A stretch of 6,447 nt of DNA from Streptomyces lilacinus (GTDB lineage Bacteria > Actinomycetota > Actinomycetes > Streptomycetales > Streptomycetaceae), in assembly GCA_000715685.1 (NCBI GenBank), contig KL569495.1:10287-16733 (forward strand). The letters are read 5' to 3'. A model generated the notes under the pieces. That model had not been told where the DNA came from and did no database searches. It worked only from the letters and a program-made list of their open reading frames with translations. The position numbers were made by a program, and so were the translations under genes. Of the stretch, positions 1-4,605 are shown piece after piece. Position 1 is the first letter of the stretch; every line of letters starts with the position of its first letter.

Positions 1-951
1 GGCGGCTGCGGCGACGCCTGCGGCTGCGCCGGCGGGGAGTACGACGAGGGCGTCATCGAGTGCGGGCTCGACCCGGAGCTCGCGCGCCTGCTCGCCGAGG
101 CCGGGCTGGACCCCGTGCTGATCGAGGACATCGCGCACCTCGCCATCGAGGAGGACCTCGACGGCGGTGTCGACATCACGACCGTCGCCACCATCCCCGA
201 GGACGCCGTCGCCACCGGCGACTTCACCGCCCGCGAGGCCGGCACCGTCGCCGGTCTGCACGTCGCCGAGGCGATCCTGTCGGTCGTGTGCACCGACGAG
301 TTCGAGGTCGAGCGGCACGTCGAGGACGGCGACCGCGTCGAGGCCGGCCAGAAGCTGCTGTCCGTCCGCACCCGCACCCGCGACCTGCTCACCGGCGAGC
401 GCAGCATGCTCAACCTGCTGTGCCGCCTCTCCGGCATCGCCACCGCCACCCGCGCCTGGGCGGACGCCCTCGAGGGCACCGGCGCCGCCGTCCGCGACAC
501 CCGCAAGACCACGGTCGGCCTGCGCGCCCTCGAGAAGTACGCGGTGCGCTGCGGCGGCGGCGTCAACCACCGCATGTCGCTGTCGGACGCCGCGCTCGTC
601 AAGGACAACCACGTCGTCGCCGCCGGCGGCGTCGCCCAGGCCTTCAAGGCCGTGCGCGAAGGCTTCCCGGACGTGCCGATCGAGGTCGAGGTGGACCGCA
701 TCGACCAGATCCCGCCGGTCCTCGCCGAGGGCGCGGACCTCATCATGCTCGACAACTTCACCCCCGAGCAGACCCGCGAGGCCGTCGCCCTGGTCGCGGG
801 CCGCGCCCGACTGGAGTCCTCCGGCCGCCTGACCCTCGTCAACGCCCGCGCCTACGCCGAGACCGGCGTGGACTTCCTGGCCGTCGGCGGGCTCACCCAC
901 TCCTCGCCGATCCTCGACATCGGCCTGGACCTGAGGGAGGAGAGCGCCTGA
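1..951 (+). CDS. nadC: Nicotinate-nucleotide pyrophosphorylase (quinolinate phosphoribosyltransferase), 5'-truncated
   Basis: Converts quinolinate and PRPP to nicotinate mononucleotide, CO2 and pyrophosphate in de novo NAD synthesis in the cytosol. The frame is open from the first base (GGC GGC TGC ...), so the true start lies upstream; the GTG at 115 is internal, because the preceding codons read as a normal continuation (IECGLDPELARLLAEAGLDP). In the 316 residues visible, the QPRTase signature begins at in-window residue 166: DTRKTT, then EKYAV, then CGGGVNHR, the Arg/Lys/His cluster that binds substrate phosphates and carboxylates. EVEVD, DLIMLDNF, an ESSG motif (here ESSGRL) and VGGLTHS follow in the usual order. 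The start of the visible part is Cys-rich (C3, C7, C9), an extension I associate with actinobacterial NadC. The stop overlaps the coaX start (TGATG), implying translational coupling. nadA and nadB would be expected just upstream but are not visible. Confidence 0.96.
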   Translation, partial: GGCGDACGCAGGEYDEGVIECGLDPELARLLAEAGLDPVLIEDIAHLAIEEDLDGGVDITTVATIPEDAVATGDFTAREAGTVAGLHVAEAILSVVCTDEFEVERHVEDGDRVEAGQKLLSVRTRTRDLLTGERSMLNLLCRLSGIATATRAWADALEGTGAAVRDTRKTTVGLRALEKYAVRCGGGVNHRMSLSDAALVKDNHVVAAGGVAQAFKAVREGFPDVPIEVEVDRIDQIPPVLAEGADLIMLDNFTPEQTREAVALVAGRARLESSGRLTLVNARAYAETGVDFLAVGGLTHSSPILDIGLDLREESA

Positions 952-1748
952 TGCTGCTCACCATCGATGTCGGCAACACCCAGACCGTGCTCGGCCTGTT
1001 CGACGGCGAGGACATCGTCGAACACTGGCGCATCTCCACCGACCCGCGCCGCACCGCCGACGAACTGGCCGTGCTGCTCCAGGGCCTGATGGGCCGGCAC
1101 CCGTTGCTCGGCGACGAGCTCGGCGACGGCATCGAGGGCATCTGCATCTGCTCGACCGTCCCCTCCGTGCTCCACGAGATGCGCGAGGTGACCCGCCGCT
1201 ACTACGGCGACGTGCCCGCGCTCCTCGTCGAGCCGGGCGTCAAGACCGGCGTGCCGATCCTCATGGACAACCCCAAGGAGGTCGGCACCGACCGCATCAT
1301 CAACGCGGCCGCCGCCGTCGAGCTGTACGGCGGCCCGTGCGTGGTCGTCGACTTCGGCACGGCGACGACGTTCGACGCGGTCAGCGCGCGCGGGGAGTAC
1401 GTGGGCGGCGTGATCGCCCCCGGCATCGAGATCTCGACCGAGGCCCTGGGCGTCCGCGGCGCCCAGCTCCGCAAGATCGAGATCGCCCGGCCGCGCAGCG
1501 TCATCGGGAAGAACACCGTCGAGGCCATGCAGTCCGGCATCCTCTACGGCTTCGCCGGCCAGGTCGACGGCGTCGTCAACCGCATGGCCCGCGAGCTGGC
1601 CGACGACCCCGACGACGTCACCGTCATCGCCACCGGCGGCCTGGCCCCCCTGGTCCTGGGCGAAGCCTCGGTCATCGACGAACACGAGCCCTGGCTGACC
1701 CTGATCGGCCTCCGCATCGTCTACGAACGCAACCTCGCGCGCGCGTAG
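951..1748 (+). CDS. coaX: Type III pantothenate kinase
   Basis: Phosphorylates pantothenate, the first committed step of coenzyme A synthesis; type III enzymes belong to the ASKHA superfamily and need a monovalent cation. The 265-residue length is typical. Visible motifs are the N-terminal phosphate loop DVGNT (6-10), NPKEVGTDR (107-115) with the conserved GTDR, VVDFGTATT (132-140) with its catalytic-region Asp134, GGVIAPG (152-158), and ATGG (227-230) near the C-terminus. The ATG at 951 is supported by a GGAGGAG ribosome-binding site about 8 bases upstream, inside the end of nadC, and by a one-base overlap with the nadC stop. The pair is therefore one transcript with coupled translation, placing NAD and CoA precursor synthesis under shared control. 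The hairpins that follow would end the transcript. The family assignment is secure. Confidence 0.97.
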   Translation: MLLTIDVGNTQTVLGLFDGEDIVEHWRISTDPRRTADELAVLLQGLMGRHPLLGDELGDGIEGICICSTVPSVLHEMREVTRRYYGDVPALLVEPGVKTGVPILMDNPKEVGTDRIINAAAAVELYGGPCVVVDFGTATTFDAVSARGEYVGGVIAPGIEISTEALGVRGAQLRKIEIARPRSVIGKNTVEAMQSGILYGFAGQVDGVVNRMARELADDPDDVTVIATGGLAPLVLGEASVIDEHEPWLTLIGLRIVYERNLARA

Positions 1749-1756
1749 CCGCCAGC

Positions 1757-1807
1757 CCGGGTTGTGGGCAATCGTTCCGCAGGGCGGAACGGGTGGGCAC
1801 AACCCGG
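1757..1807. repeat. Nested palindrome, probably a dispersed Streptomyces intergenic repeat and terminator
   Basis: Outer arms 1757-1766 (CCGGGTTGTG) and 1798-1807 (CACAACCCGG) pair perfectly over 10 bp. Inside lies a second perfect 7-bp stem, 1774-1780 (GTTCCGC) with 1784-1790 (GCGGAAC), loop AGG. The two stems are joined by a symmetric 7x7 internal loop that can itself form several pairs. The element begins 8 bases after the coaX stop, where a terminator is expected. I recall closely similar sequences (TTGTGGGCA ... TGGGCACAA) in intergenic regions of many Streptomyces genomes, but this could not be checked here. Being nearly symmetric, it could act on either strand. It lacks a T-tract. Confidence 0.6.
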
Positions 1808-1830
1808 CCCACTGGGCCGCACCACAGCAC

Positions 1831-1850
1831 CCCGCGCCGCCAGGCGCGGG
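1831..1850. terminator. Perfect 8-bp GC hairpin downstream of coaX
   Basis: CCCGCGCC (1831-1838), loop GCCA, GGCGCGGG (1843-1850). There is no T-tract; a run of nine C follows at 1853-1861. A small 5-bp hairpin (1806-1818) lies between it and the preceding palindrome. Strong GC stems without U-tails are common as transcription terminators or mRNA 3'-end stabilisers in Streptomyces, so this probably backs up termination of nadC-coaX. The rest of the 1749-1963 gap holds no gene. Confidence 0.5.
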
Positions 1851-1921
1851 CACCCCCCCCCATCGGCGGTCAGCCGGAATGGGCGCCGCGCGACCCGGCG
1901 ACGTGCCACGCCCGAGATCGT

Positions 1922-1950
1922 GTGCTAAGCGAATTTTGTCCACTTAGCAC
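1922..1950. promoter_or_regulatory. Perfect inverted repeat (candidate operator) before the 1964 gene
   Basis: GTGCTAAG (1922-1929) and CTTAGCAC (1943-1950) are exact reverse complements separated by 13 A/T-richer bases. The repeat ends 13 bases before the ATG at 1964 and stands out in composition from the surrounding very GC-rich sequence. The position is right for a repressor operator over a promoter, or for a leader hairpin just ahead of the weak AAGG ribosome-binding site (1953-1956). No convincing -10/-35 pair could be assigned. The half-sites resemble those of CIRCE but in the reverse arrangement. The cognate regulator is unknown. Confidence 0.5.
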
Positions 1951-1963
1951 TTAAGGTCGCCCC

Positions 1964-3013
1964 ATGCCCACGCCCTATGGATCCCGCGGCGGCATGGCGT
2001 TCAGCGCGGACGAGCTGCGCGTACTGCGCCGTGCCCTCGACATCGCACTCCGCCCCCACTCCGTCGTCCTCCGGCCGGGCCCCGGCCGGGACGACGAGGT
2101 CCGCGACTGCCTCCGGCTGGCCGACGCCGTCGCCGAGGCCGACCGGGAAGGCGACCGGCTGCGCGCCTTCCTCCACGCCGACCTCACCCGCTACCGCGCC
2201 GCCCTGCCCGGTGCCGCGCCCGGCTACATCCGGCGCCTGCGGGACGTCCTCGCGGACGGCTACCGCCCCGGCGCCGAGGACCTGGTCGCCCTGCGCTCGA
2301 TCTGCGCCCTCCCCGCCGGCGCCCGCGAAACGGCCCGCCGCCGCGAGCTCCTCAGCCGCTGCGAGGCTCTCGCGGAAAACGCCCCCGCCGCCAAAGCCAC
2401 CGGCAATGCCCCCGGCGCCCAGCCGAAGAATCCCGCCCCGCCGAACAAGCCCGCCCCCGAGCCCCCGTCGGCGCCCCCGGCCAAGCCCACGGCCCCCCGG
2501 CCCGACCGGCCCATCCCGACCCCCGGCGAGGTCTTCCCGCCGCGCCGCAAGCCCGCCCAGCCGCCCGGCGCCGGCGGCGTGCTCACCACGGCAAAGAGAC
2601 AGGCGGCGTGCTCACCACGGCAGGCGGGCCCCGACGCGCCTGAGCCGGAAGCCGGGCCCGGAAGGGGACGGAATCCGGCGCCGGAATCCGGGACCGTCCG
2701 GCCGCCCCCACCCGGGCGGCCGGGCGAATCGGGCGGACGCGTAATCTGGACGAGTCGCTCAGCACGCGCAGAAATCCCCGATCCAGAAGGAGCCGACGGC
2801 CATGGACTATGTCGCCGCGCTGGTCCCGCCCGTGGTGATGGCGGTCGCTTTCGCCGCACTGGTCGTGACGATCGTCAAGAGCCAGGGTGGTGCGAACAAG
2901 GCGAAGGAAGACGCCATCGTCGACGCCGCTCTGGCCCGTGCGGAGGCCGCCTCGGCCGCCAAGCCGGCCGACGCCTGAGGCACGCCCGAAGGCTCTCCCG
3001 AAGGCACGCCTGA
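1964..3013 (+). CDS. Hypothetical actinobacterial protein with probable frameshifted C-terminus
   Basis: Function is not recognised. The first ~140 residues are a charged, leucine/arginine-rich, probably helical region starting MPTPYGSRGGMAFSADELRV; I recall Streptomyces proteins beginning this way beside coaX. After that comes a Pro/Ala/Lys-rich, probably disordered linker ending PIPTPGEVFPPRRKPAQPPG. At residues 204-210 (GGVLTTA) a 29-bp tandem duplication begins. Because 29 is not a multiple of three, the frame then shifts and runs open to 3013, across a strong hairpin and the whole of the small gene at 2802. If the frame of the first copy is resumed in the second copy, it reads GGVLTTAGGPRRA and stops at TGA 2641-2643, giving an ancestral protein of about 216 residues. 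Residues after ~210 are therefore probably novel, non-homologous sequence. The start has a weak AAGG site 7 bases upstream. No signal peptide or membrane segment is visible. The gene itself is secure; the true 3' end is doubtful. Confidence 0.72.
   Translation: MPTPYGSRGGMAFSADELRVLRRALDIALRPHSVVLRPGPGRDDEVRDCLRLADAVAEADREGDRLRAFLHADLTRYRAALPGAAPGYIRRLRDVLADGYRPGAEDLVALRSICALPAGARETARRRELLSRCEALAENAPAAKATGNAPGAQPKNPAPPNKPAPEPPSAPPAKPTAPRPDRPIPTPGEVFPPRRKPAQPPGAGGVLTTAKRQAACSPRQAGPDAPEPEAGPGRGRNPAPESGTVRPPPPGRPGESGGRVIWTSRSARAEIPDPEGADGHGLCRRAGPARGDGGRFRRTGRDDRQEPGWCEQGEGRRHRRRRSGPCGGRLGRQAGRRLRHARRLSRRHA
2573..2622 (+). repeat. 21-bp direct repeat at 29-bp period (frameshifting tandem duplication)
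   Basis: The 21 bases at 2573-2593 recur identically at 2602-2622, separated by AAGAGACA. Each copy begins GGCGGCGTGCTC and ends CACCACGGCA. The 29-bp offset shifts the reading frame of the gene that starts at 1964. Identity over 21 bases indicates either a recent event or an assembly artefact. Confidence 0.85.
2694..2726 (+). terminator. Strong GC hairpin between the 1964 gene and the small membrane gene
   Basis: CCGGCCGCCC (2698-2707), loop CCACCC, GGGCGGCCGG (2714-2723) form a perfect 10-bp stem, extended at the base by G-U, G-C and C-G pairs (2695-2697 with 2724-2726). There is no T-tract. It lies about 50 bases after the reconstructed ancestral stop at 2643 and before the gene at 2802, which fits a terminator and argues that the frame running across it is not ancestral coding. 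A TAATCT hexamer at 2742-2747 just downstream could be a -10 box for the next gene, but no good -35 is seen. Confidence 0.5.
2802..2978 (+). CDS. Small single-pass membrane protein, 58 residues
   Basis: Function is unknown. Starting at ATG 2802 the protein reads MDYVAALVPPVVMAVAF, followed by one hydrophobic membrane span (about residues 5-25, ending VVTIV). A short polar turn (KSQGGANK) leads into a charged, alanine-rich, probably helical tail ending AAKPADA. An excellent ribosome-binding site AGAAGGAG (2785-2792) sits 9 bases upstream of the ATG. Third codon positions are strongly G/C, as in the neighbours. I recall similar small proteins at this place in other Streptomyces. The gene overlaps, in another frame, the extended C-terminus of the 1964 reading frame; this one is much more credible as the real product. 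An intrinsic terminator at 3084 closes the transcript. The likely topology is a short N-terminus outside and a basic/acidic tail in the cytoplasm. Confidence 0.85.
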   Translation: MDYVAALVPPVVMAVAFAALVVTIVKSQGGANKAKEDAIVDAALARAEAASAAKPADA

Positions 3014-3073
3014 GGCACACCTGAAGGCACGCCCGAAGGCGCGCCCGAAGGCACGCCCGAAGGCGCGCCTGAG
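2979..3073 (+). repeat. Degenerate 12-bp tandem repeat, about eight copies
   Basis: Directly after the stop of the small membrane gene, units of the form GGCACGCCCGAA repeat about eight times with substitutions (GGCTCTCCCGAA, GGCACACCTGAA, GGCGCGCCCGAA) and one 11-base copy. They fill the 3' untranslated stretch up to the terminator. The first copies, read in the frame of the upstream gene beyond its stop, give GTPE-GSPE-GTPE; after the 11-base unit the phase changes. There are no unique spacers, so this is a minisatellite rather than CRISPR. Confidence 0.85.
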
Positions 3074-3083
3074 AAACGTCCGA

Positions 3084-3117
3084 GCCCGCCGGGTGCGTAC
3101 GCCCCCGGCGGGCTTTT
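3084..3117 (+). terminator. Intrinsic terminator after the small membrane gene
   Basis: GCCCGCCGGG (3084-3093) pairs perfectly over 10 bp with CCCGGCGGGC (3104-3113) and is followed immediately by TTTT (3114-3117). The loop contains the self-complementary GCGTACGC. This is the only canonical stem-plus-T-tract terminator in the window. It ends the transcript containing the 2802 gene and insulates the BlaI-like gene. Confidence 0.88.
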
Positions 3118-3167
3118 CGCCGCCCGGATTGCCGCGCCGATAAACCGGCATTCAAGACATCTCCCAC

Positions 3168-3173
3168 TATTAT
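3168..3173 (+). promoter_or_regulatory. Candidate -10 box for a leaderless BlaI-family transcript
   Basis: TATTAT in a local A/T-rich patch. If these six bases are -12 to -7, transcription starts at 3180, exactly the G of the GTG start codon. No Shine-Dalgarno sequence precedes that start, which fits a leaderless mRNA. No good -35 is visible at the expected distance (CCGGCA at 3145-3150). Confidence 0.45.
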
Positions 3174-3179
3174 TCGCGT

Positions 3180-3575
3180 GTGGTCCGACGCCTGGGTGAA
3201 CTGGAAGACGCCGTCATGACGCGCGTGTGGGAGTGGAACCGGCCGGTCACCGTTCGGGAAGTCCTGGAGGACCTTCAGCGGGAACGGTCCATCGCGTACA
3301 CGACCGTGATGACCGTAATGGACAACCTGTATCAGAAGGGCTGGCTGCGGCGGGAAGCCGAAGGGCGCGCCTATCGATATGAGGCGGTCTCCAACCGGGC
3401 CGCGTACTCGGCCGCACTGATGAACGAAGCCTGGTCCTTGAGCGACAACCCCGCGGCCGCTCTCGTCGCCTTCTTCGGCATGATGTCGGCCGAACAACGC
3501 GAAGCACTCCGCGACGCCATCCGCGTCGCACAACTCGACGGGCCCGACGAGGCGCCGGGAGCGCCGGGGCGATAG
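3180..3575 (+). CDS. BlaI/MecI/CopY-family winged-helix transcriptional repressor
   Basis: A 131-residue DNA-binding regulator. The winged helix occupies residues 5-70: LGELEDAVMTRVW (helix 1), TVREVLEDL (helix 2), the recognition helix AYTTVMTVMDNLYQKGW (39-55) with the highly typical YTTVMTVMDNL signature, and a wing RREAEGRAYRYEA (57-69). The C-terminal half (ALVAFFGMMSAEQREALRDAI) matches the dimerisation helices of the family. In staphylococcal BlaI the protease cleavage site is Asn-Phe; aligned by eye, the equivalent here is A97-F98-F99, so that site is missing, and no BlaR1/MecR1 sensor-protease lies in the window. The GTG at 3180 is chosen because the fold begins at once after it; the next in-frame Met is at residue 13, inside helix 1. 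The acetyltransferase gene follows after 9 bp, suggesting co-transcription. No TACA/TGTA-type BlaI operator was found nearby. Targets are unknown. Confidence 0.92.
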   Translation: MVRRLGELEDAVMTRVWEWNRPVTVREVLEDLQRERSIAYTTVMTVMDNLYQKGWLRREAEGRAYRYEAVSNRAAYSAALMNEAWSLSDNPAAALVAFFGMMSAEQREALRDAIRVAQLDGPDEAPGAPGR

Positions 3576-3584
3576 CGTCCGGAC

Positions 3585-4103
3585 ATGTCCGCACTCTCTA
3601 AAGTCGTCACCGTCCGCAGGGCCCGCACCAGCGATGTGCCCGCCGTCCGCCGGCTCATCAACGCCTACGTACGCGACCGCATCCTGCTCGACAAAGCCAC
3701 GGTGACGCTTTACGAGGACATCCAGGAGTTCTGGGTCGCCGAGCGGGACGAGGACGGTGCCGTCATCGGCTGCGGCGCGCTCCATGTGATGTGGGAAGAC
3801 CTCGCGGAGGTGCGCACTCTGGCCGTCGACCCCGAGGTGAAGGGCGGCGGAGTCGGGCACCACCTACTGGAGAAGCTCCTGCAGACCGCGCGCTGGCTCG
3901 GGGTGCGGCGCATTTTCTGCCTCACCTTCGAAGTCGACTTCTTCGCGAAGCACGGCTTCGTCGAGATCGGGGAGACCCCGGTCGACGGTGATGTCTACAG
4001 CGAGCTGCTGCGTTCCTATGACGAGGGTGTTGCGGAGTTCCTGGGTCTCGAACGAGTGAAGCCGAACACCCTTGGCAACAGCCGGATGCTTCTGCATCTG
4101 TGA
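3585..4103 (+). CDS. argA: Amino-acid (L-glutamate) N-acetyltransferase, short GNAT type
   Basis: Probably transfers acetyl from acetyl-CoA to glutamate, giving N-acetylglutamate for arginine synthesis. It is a stand-alone GNAT domain of 172 residues resembling Mycobacterium tuberculosis Rv2747 (ArgA), as I remember that sequence: RRARTSDVPAVRRLI (11-25), TLYEDIQEFWVAE (41-53), GCGALHVMWEDLAEVRTLAVDP (62-83), the acetyl-CoA loop K86-GGGV-G91, LTFEVDFFAKHGF (113-125) and the signature C-terminus VKPNTLGNSRMLLHL. Unlike classical ArgA it lacks an N-terminal amino-acid-kinase domain. Streptomyces usually also have ArgJ, which recycles the acetyl group, so this enzyme would supply acetylglutamate anaplerotically; that role is inferred. 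It starts 9 bp after the BlaI-family stop with no clear ribosome-binding site, so translation may depend on reinitiation. The hairpin at 4182-4215 may end the transcript. Confidence 0.92.
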   Translation: MSALSKVVTVRRARTSDVPAVRRLINAYVRDRILLDKATVTLYEDIQEFWVAERDEDGAVIGCGALHVMWEDLAEVRTLAVDPEVKGGGVGHHLLEKLLQTARWLGVRRIFCLTFEVDFFAKHGFVEIGETPVDGDVYSELLRSYDEGVAEFLGLERVKPNTLGNSRMLLHL

Positions 4104-4181
4104 TCGCGGTCCCTATGTCCGAATCGCGCCCCTATCGCGCGGGCCCGGAAGCCATCGTTCCCATGCCGAAGGCGGACTGAA

Positions 4182-4215
4182 CCTTCCCGGGGGGTTTGTG
4201 TTTTTCCGGGAAAGG
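4182..4215 (+). terminator. Hairpin with T-rich loop between argA and lsr2
   Basis: CCTTCCCGG (4182-4190) pairs with CCGGGAAAGG (4206-4215) apart from one bulged A, around a 15-base G/T-rich loop (4191-4205, ending TTTTT). It lies 78 bases after the acetyltransferase stop and about 50 before lsr2. It could be a terminator for the upstream pair or, if the lsr2 promoter is further upstream, a leader structure. The remainder of 4104-4181 shows no gene. Confidence 0.4.
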
Positions 4216-4260
4216 CGGTTTGCTATTCCTCCGTAATCCCTTTTCCGCTGACGAAAGGAA
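4191..4260 (+). promoter_or_regulatory. A/T-rich lsr2 upstream region and ribosome-binding site
   Basis: This stretch is close to half A+T in a window that is otherwise strongly G+C. It contains runs such as TTTGTGTTTTT, TTTGCTATT and CCCTTTTCC, with -10-like hexamers TATTCC (4224-4229) and TAATCC (4234-4239), but no convincing -35, so the promoter cannot be fixed. The ribosome-binding site is AAAGGAA (4254-4260), 6 bases before the GTG at 4267. Lsr2 binds A/T-rich DNA, so autoregulation is possible; that is inference. Confidence 0.4.
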
Positions 4261-4266
4261 TCCCCC

Positions 4267-4605
4267 GTGGCGCAGAAGGTTCAGGTCCTTCTTGTCGATG
4301 ACCTCGACGGCGGCGAGGCCGACGAGACGGTGACCTTCGCCCTGGACGGCAAGTCCTACGAGATCGACCTCACCACGGCCAACGCGGACAAGCTGCGCGA
4401 GGCGCTCACCGACTACGTGAAGGCGGCCCGTCGCACGGGCGGTCGCGCCGCGAGCGGCCGGGCCAAGGCCCGCGTCGCCTCCGCCGGCGGCACCCAGGAC
4501 ACCGCGAAGATCCGCTCCTGGGCCAAGGAGAACGGCTACAGCGTCAACGACCGCGGCCGCGTCCCCGCCGAGATCCGTGAGGCGTACGAGAAGGCCAACG
4601 CCTGA
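4267..4605 (+). CDS. lsr2: Lsr2 nucleoid-associated protein
   Basis: An H-NS-like xenogeneic silencer that coats and bridges A/T-rich DNA, repressing horizontally acquired genes and, in Streptomyces, specialised-metabolite clusters. All parts of the 112-residue protein are present: the N-terminal oligomerisation domain MAQKVQVLLVDDLDGGEADETV, then FALDGKSYEIDLTTANADKLR with helix LREALTDYVKAARR (43-56). A basic linker (57-80, TGGRAASGRAKARVAS) leads into the C-terminal DNA-binding domain IRSWAKENGYSVNDRGRVPAEIREAYEKA with the minor-groove RGR motif at 96-98. Position next to clpC suggests this is the principal lsr2 and not the lsrL paralogue. The GTG start is set by the AAAGGAA site. The last 70 bases, encoding most of the DNA-binding domain, are also coding on the opposite strand for the convergent gene. 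Confidence 0.97.
   Translation: MAQKVQVLLVDDLDGGEADETVTFALDGKSYEIDLTTANADKLREALTDYVKAARRTGGRAASGRAKARVASAGGTQDTAKIRSWAKENGYSVNDRGRVPAEIREAYEKANA

Noticed and set aside
60..950. Long Arg-rich open frame in phase with coaX from position 60
   Set aside because: It is the shadow of nadC in another frame, with extreme Arg/Gly composition. CoaX starts at 951, with its own ribosome-binding site and a standard N-terminus.
852..1943. Minus-strand 363-codon open frame antisense to coaX
   Set aside because: Composition-driven shadow of high-GC coding DNA; no recognisable motifs, and it runs over the coaX gene and the terminator zone.
1922..1950. CIRCE (HrcA) element
   Set aside because: CIRCE is TTAGCACTC-N9-GAGTGCTAA. 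Here the arms are in the opposite order with a 13-base spacer, and the downstream gene is not a chaperone.
2979..3073. CRISPR array
   Set aside because: Units are contiguous, 12 bp and degenerate, with no spacers and no cas genes.
2583..3863. Minus-strand 426-codon open frame
   Set aside because: It spans four plus-strand features, including a terminator and the repeat array; its RAFGRAF-like stretch is just the translated 12-bp repeat.
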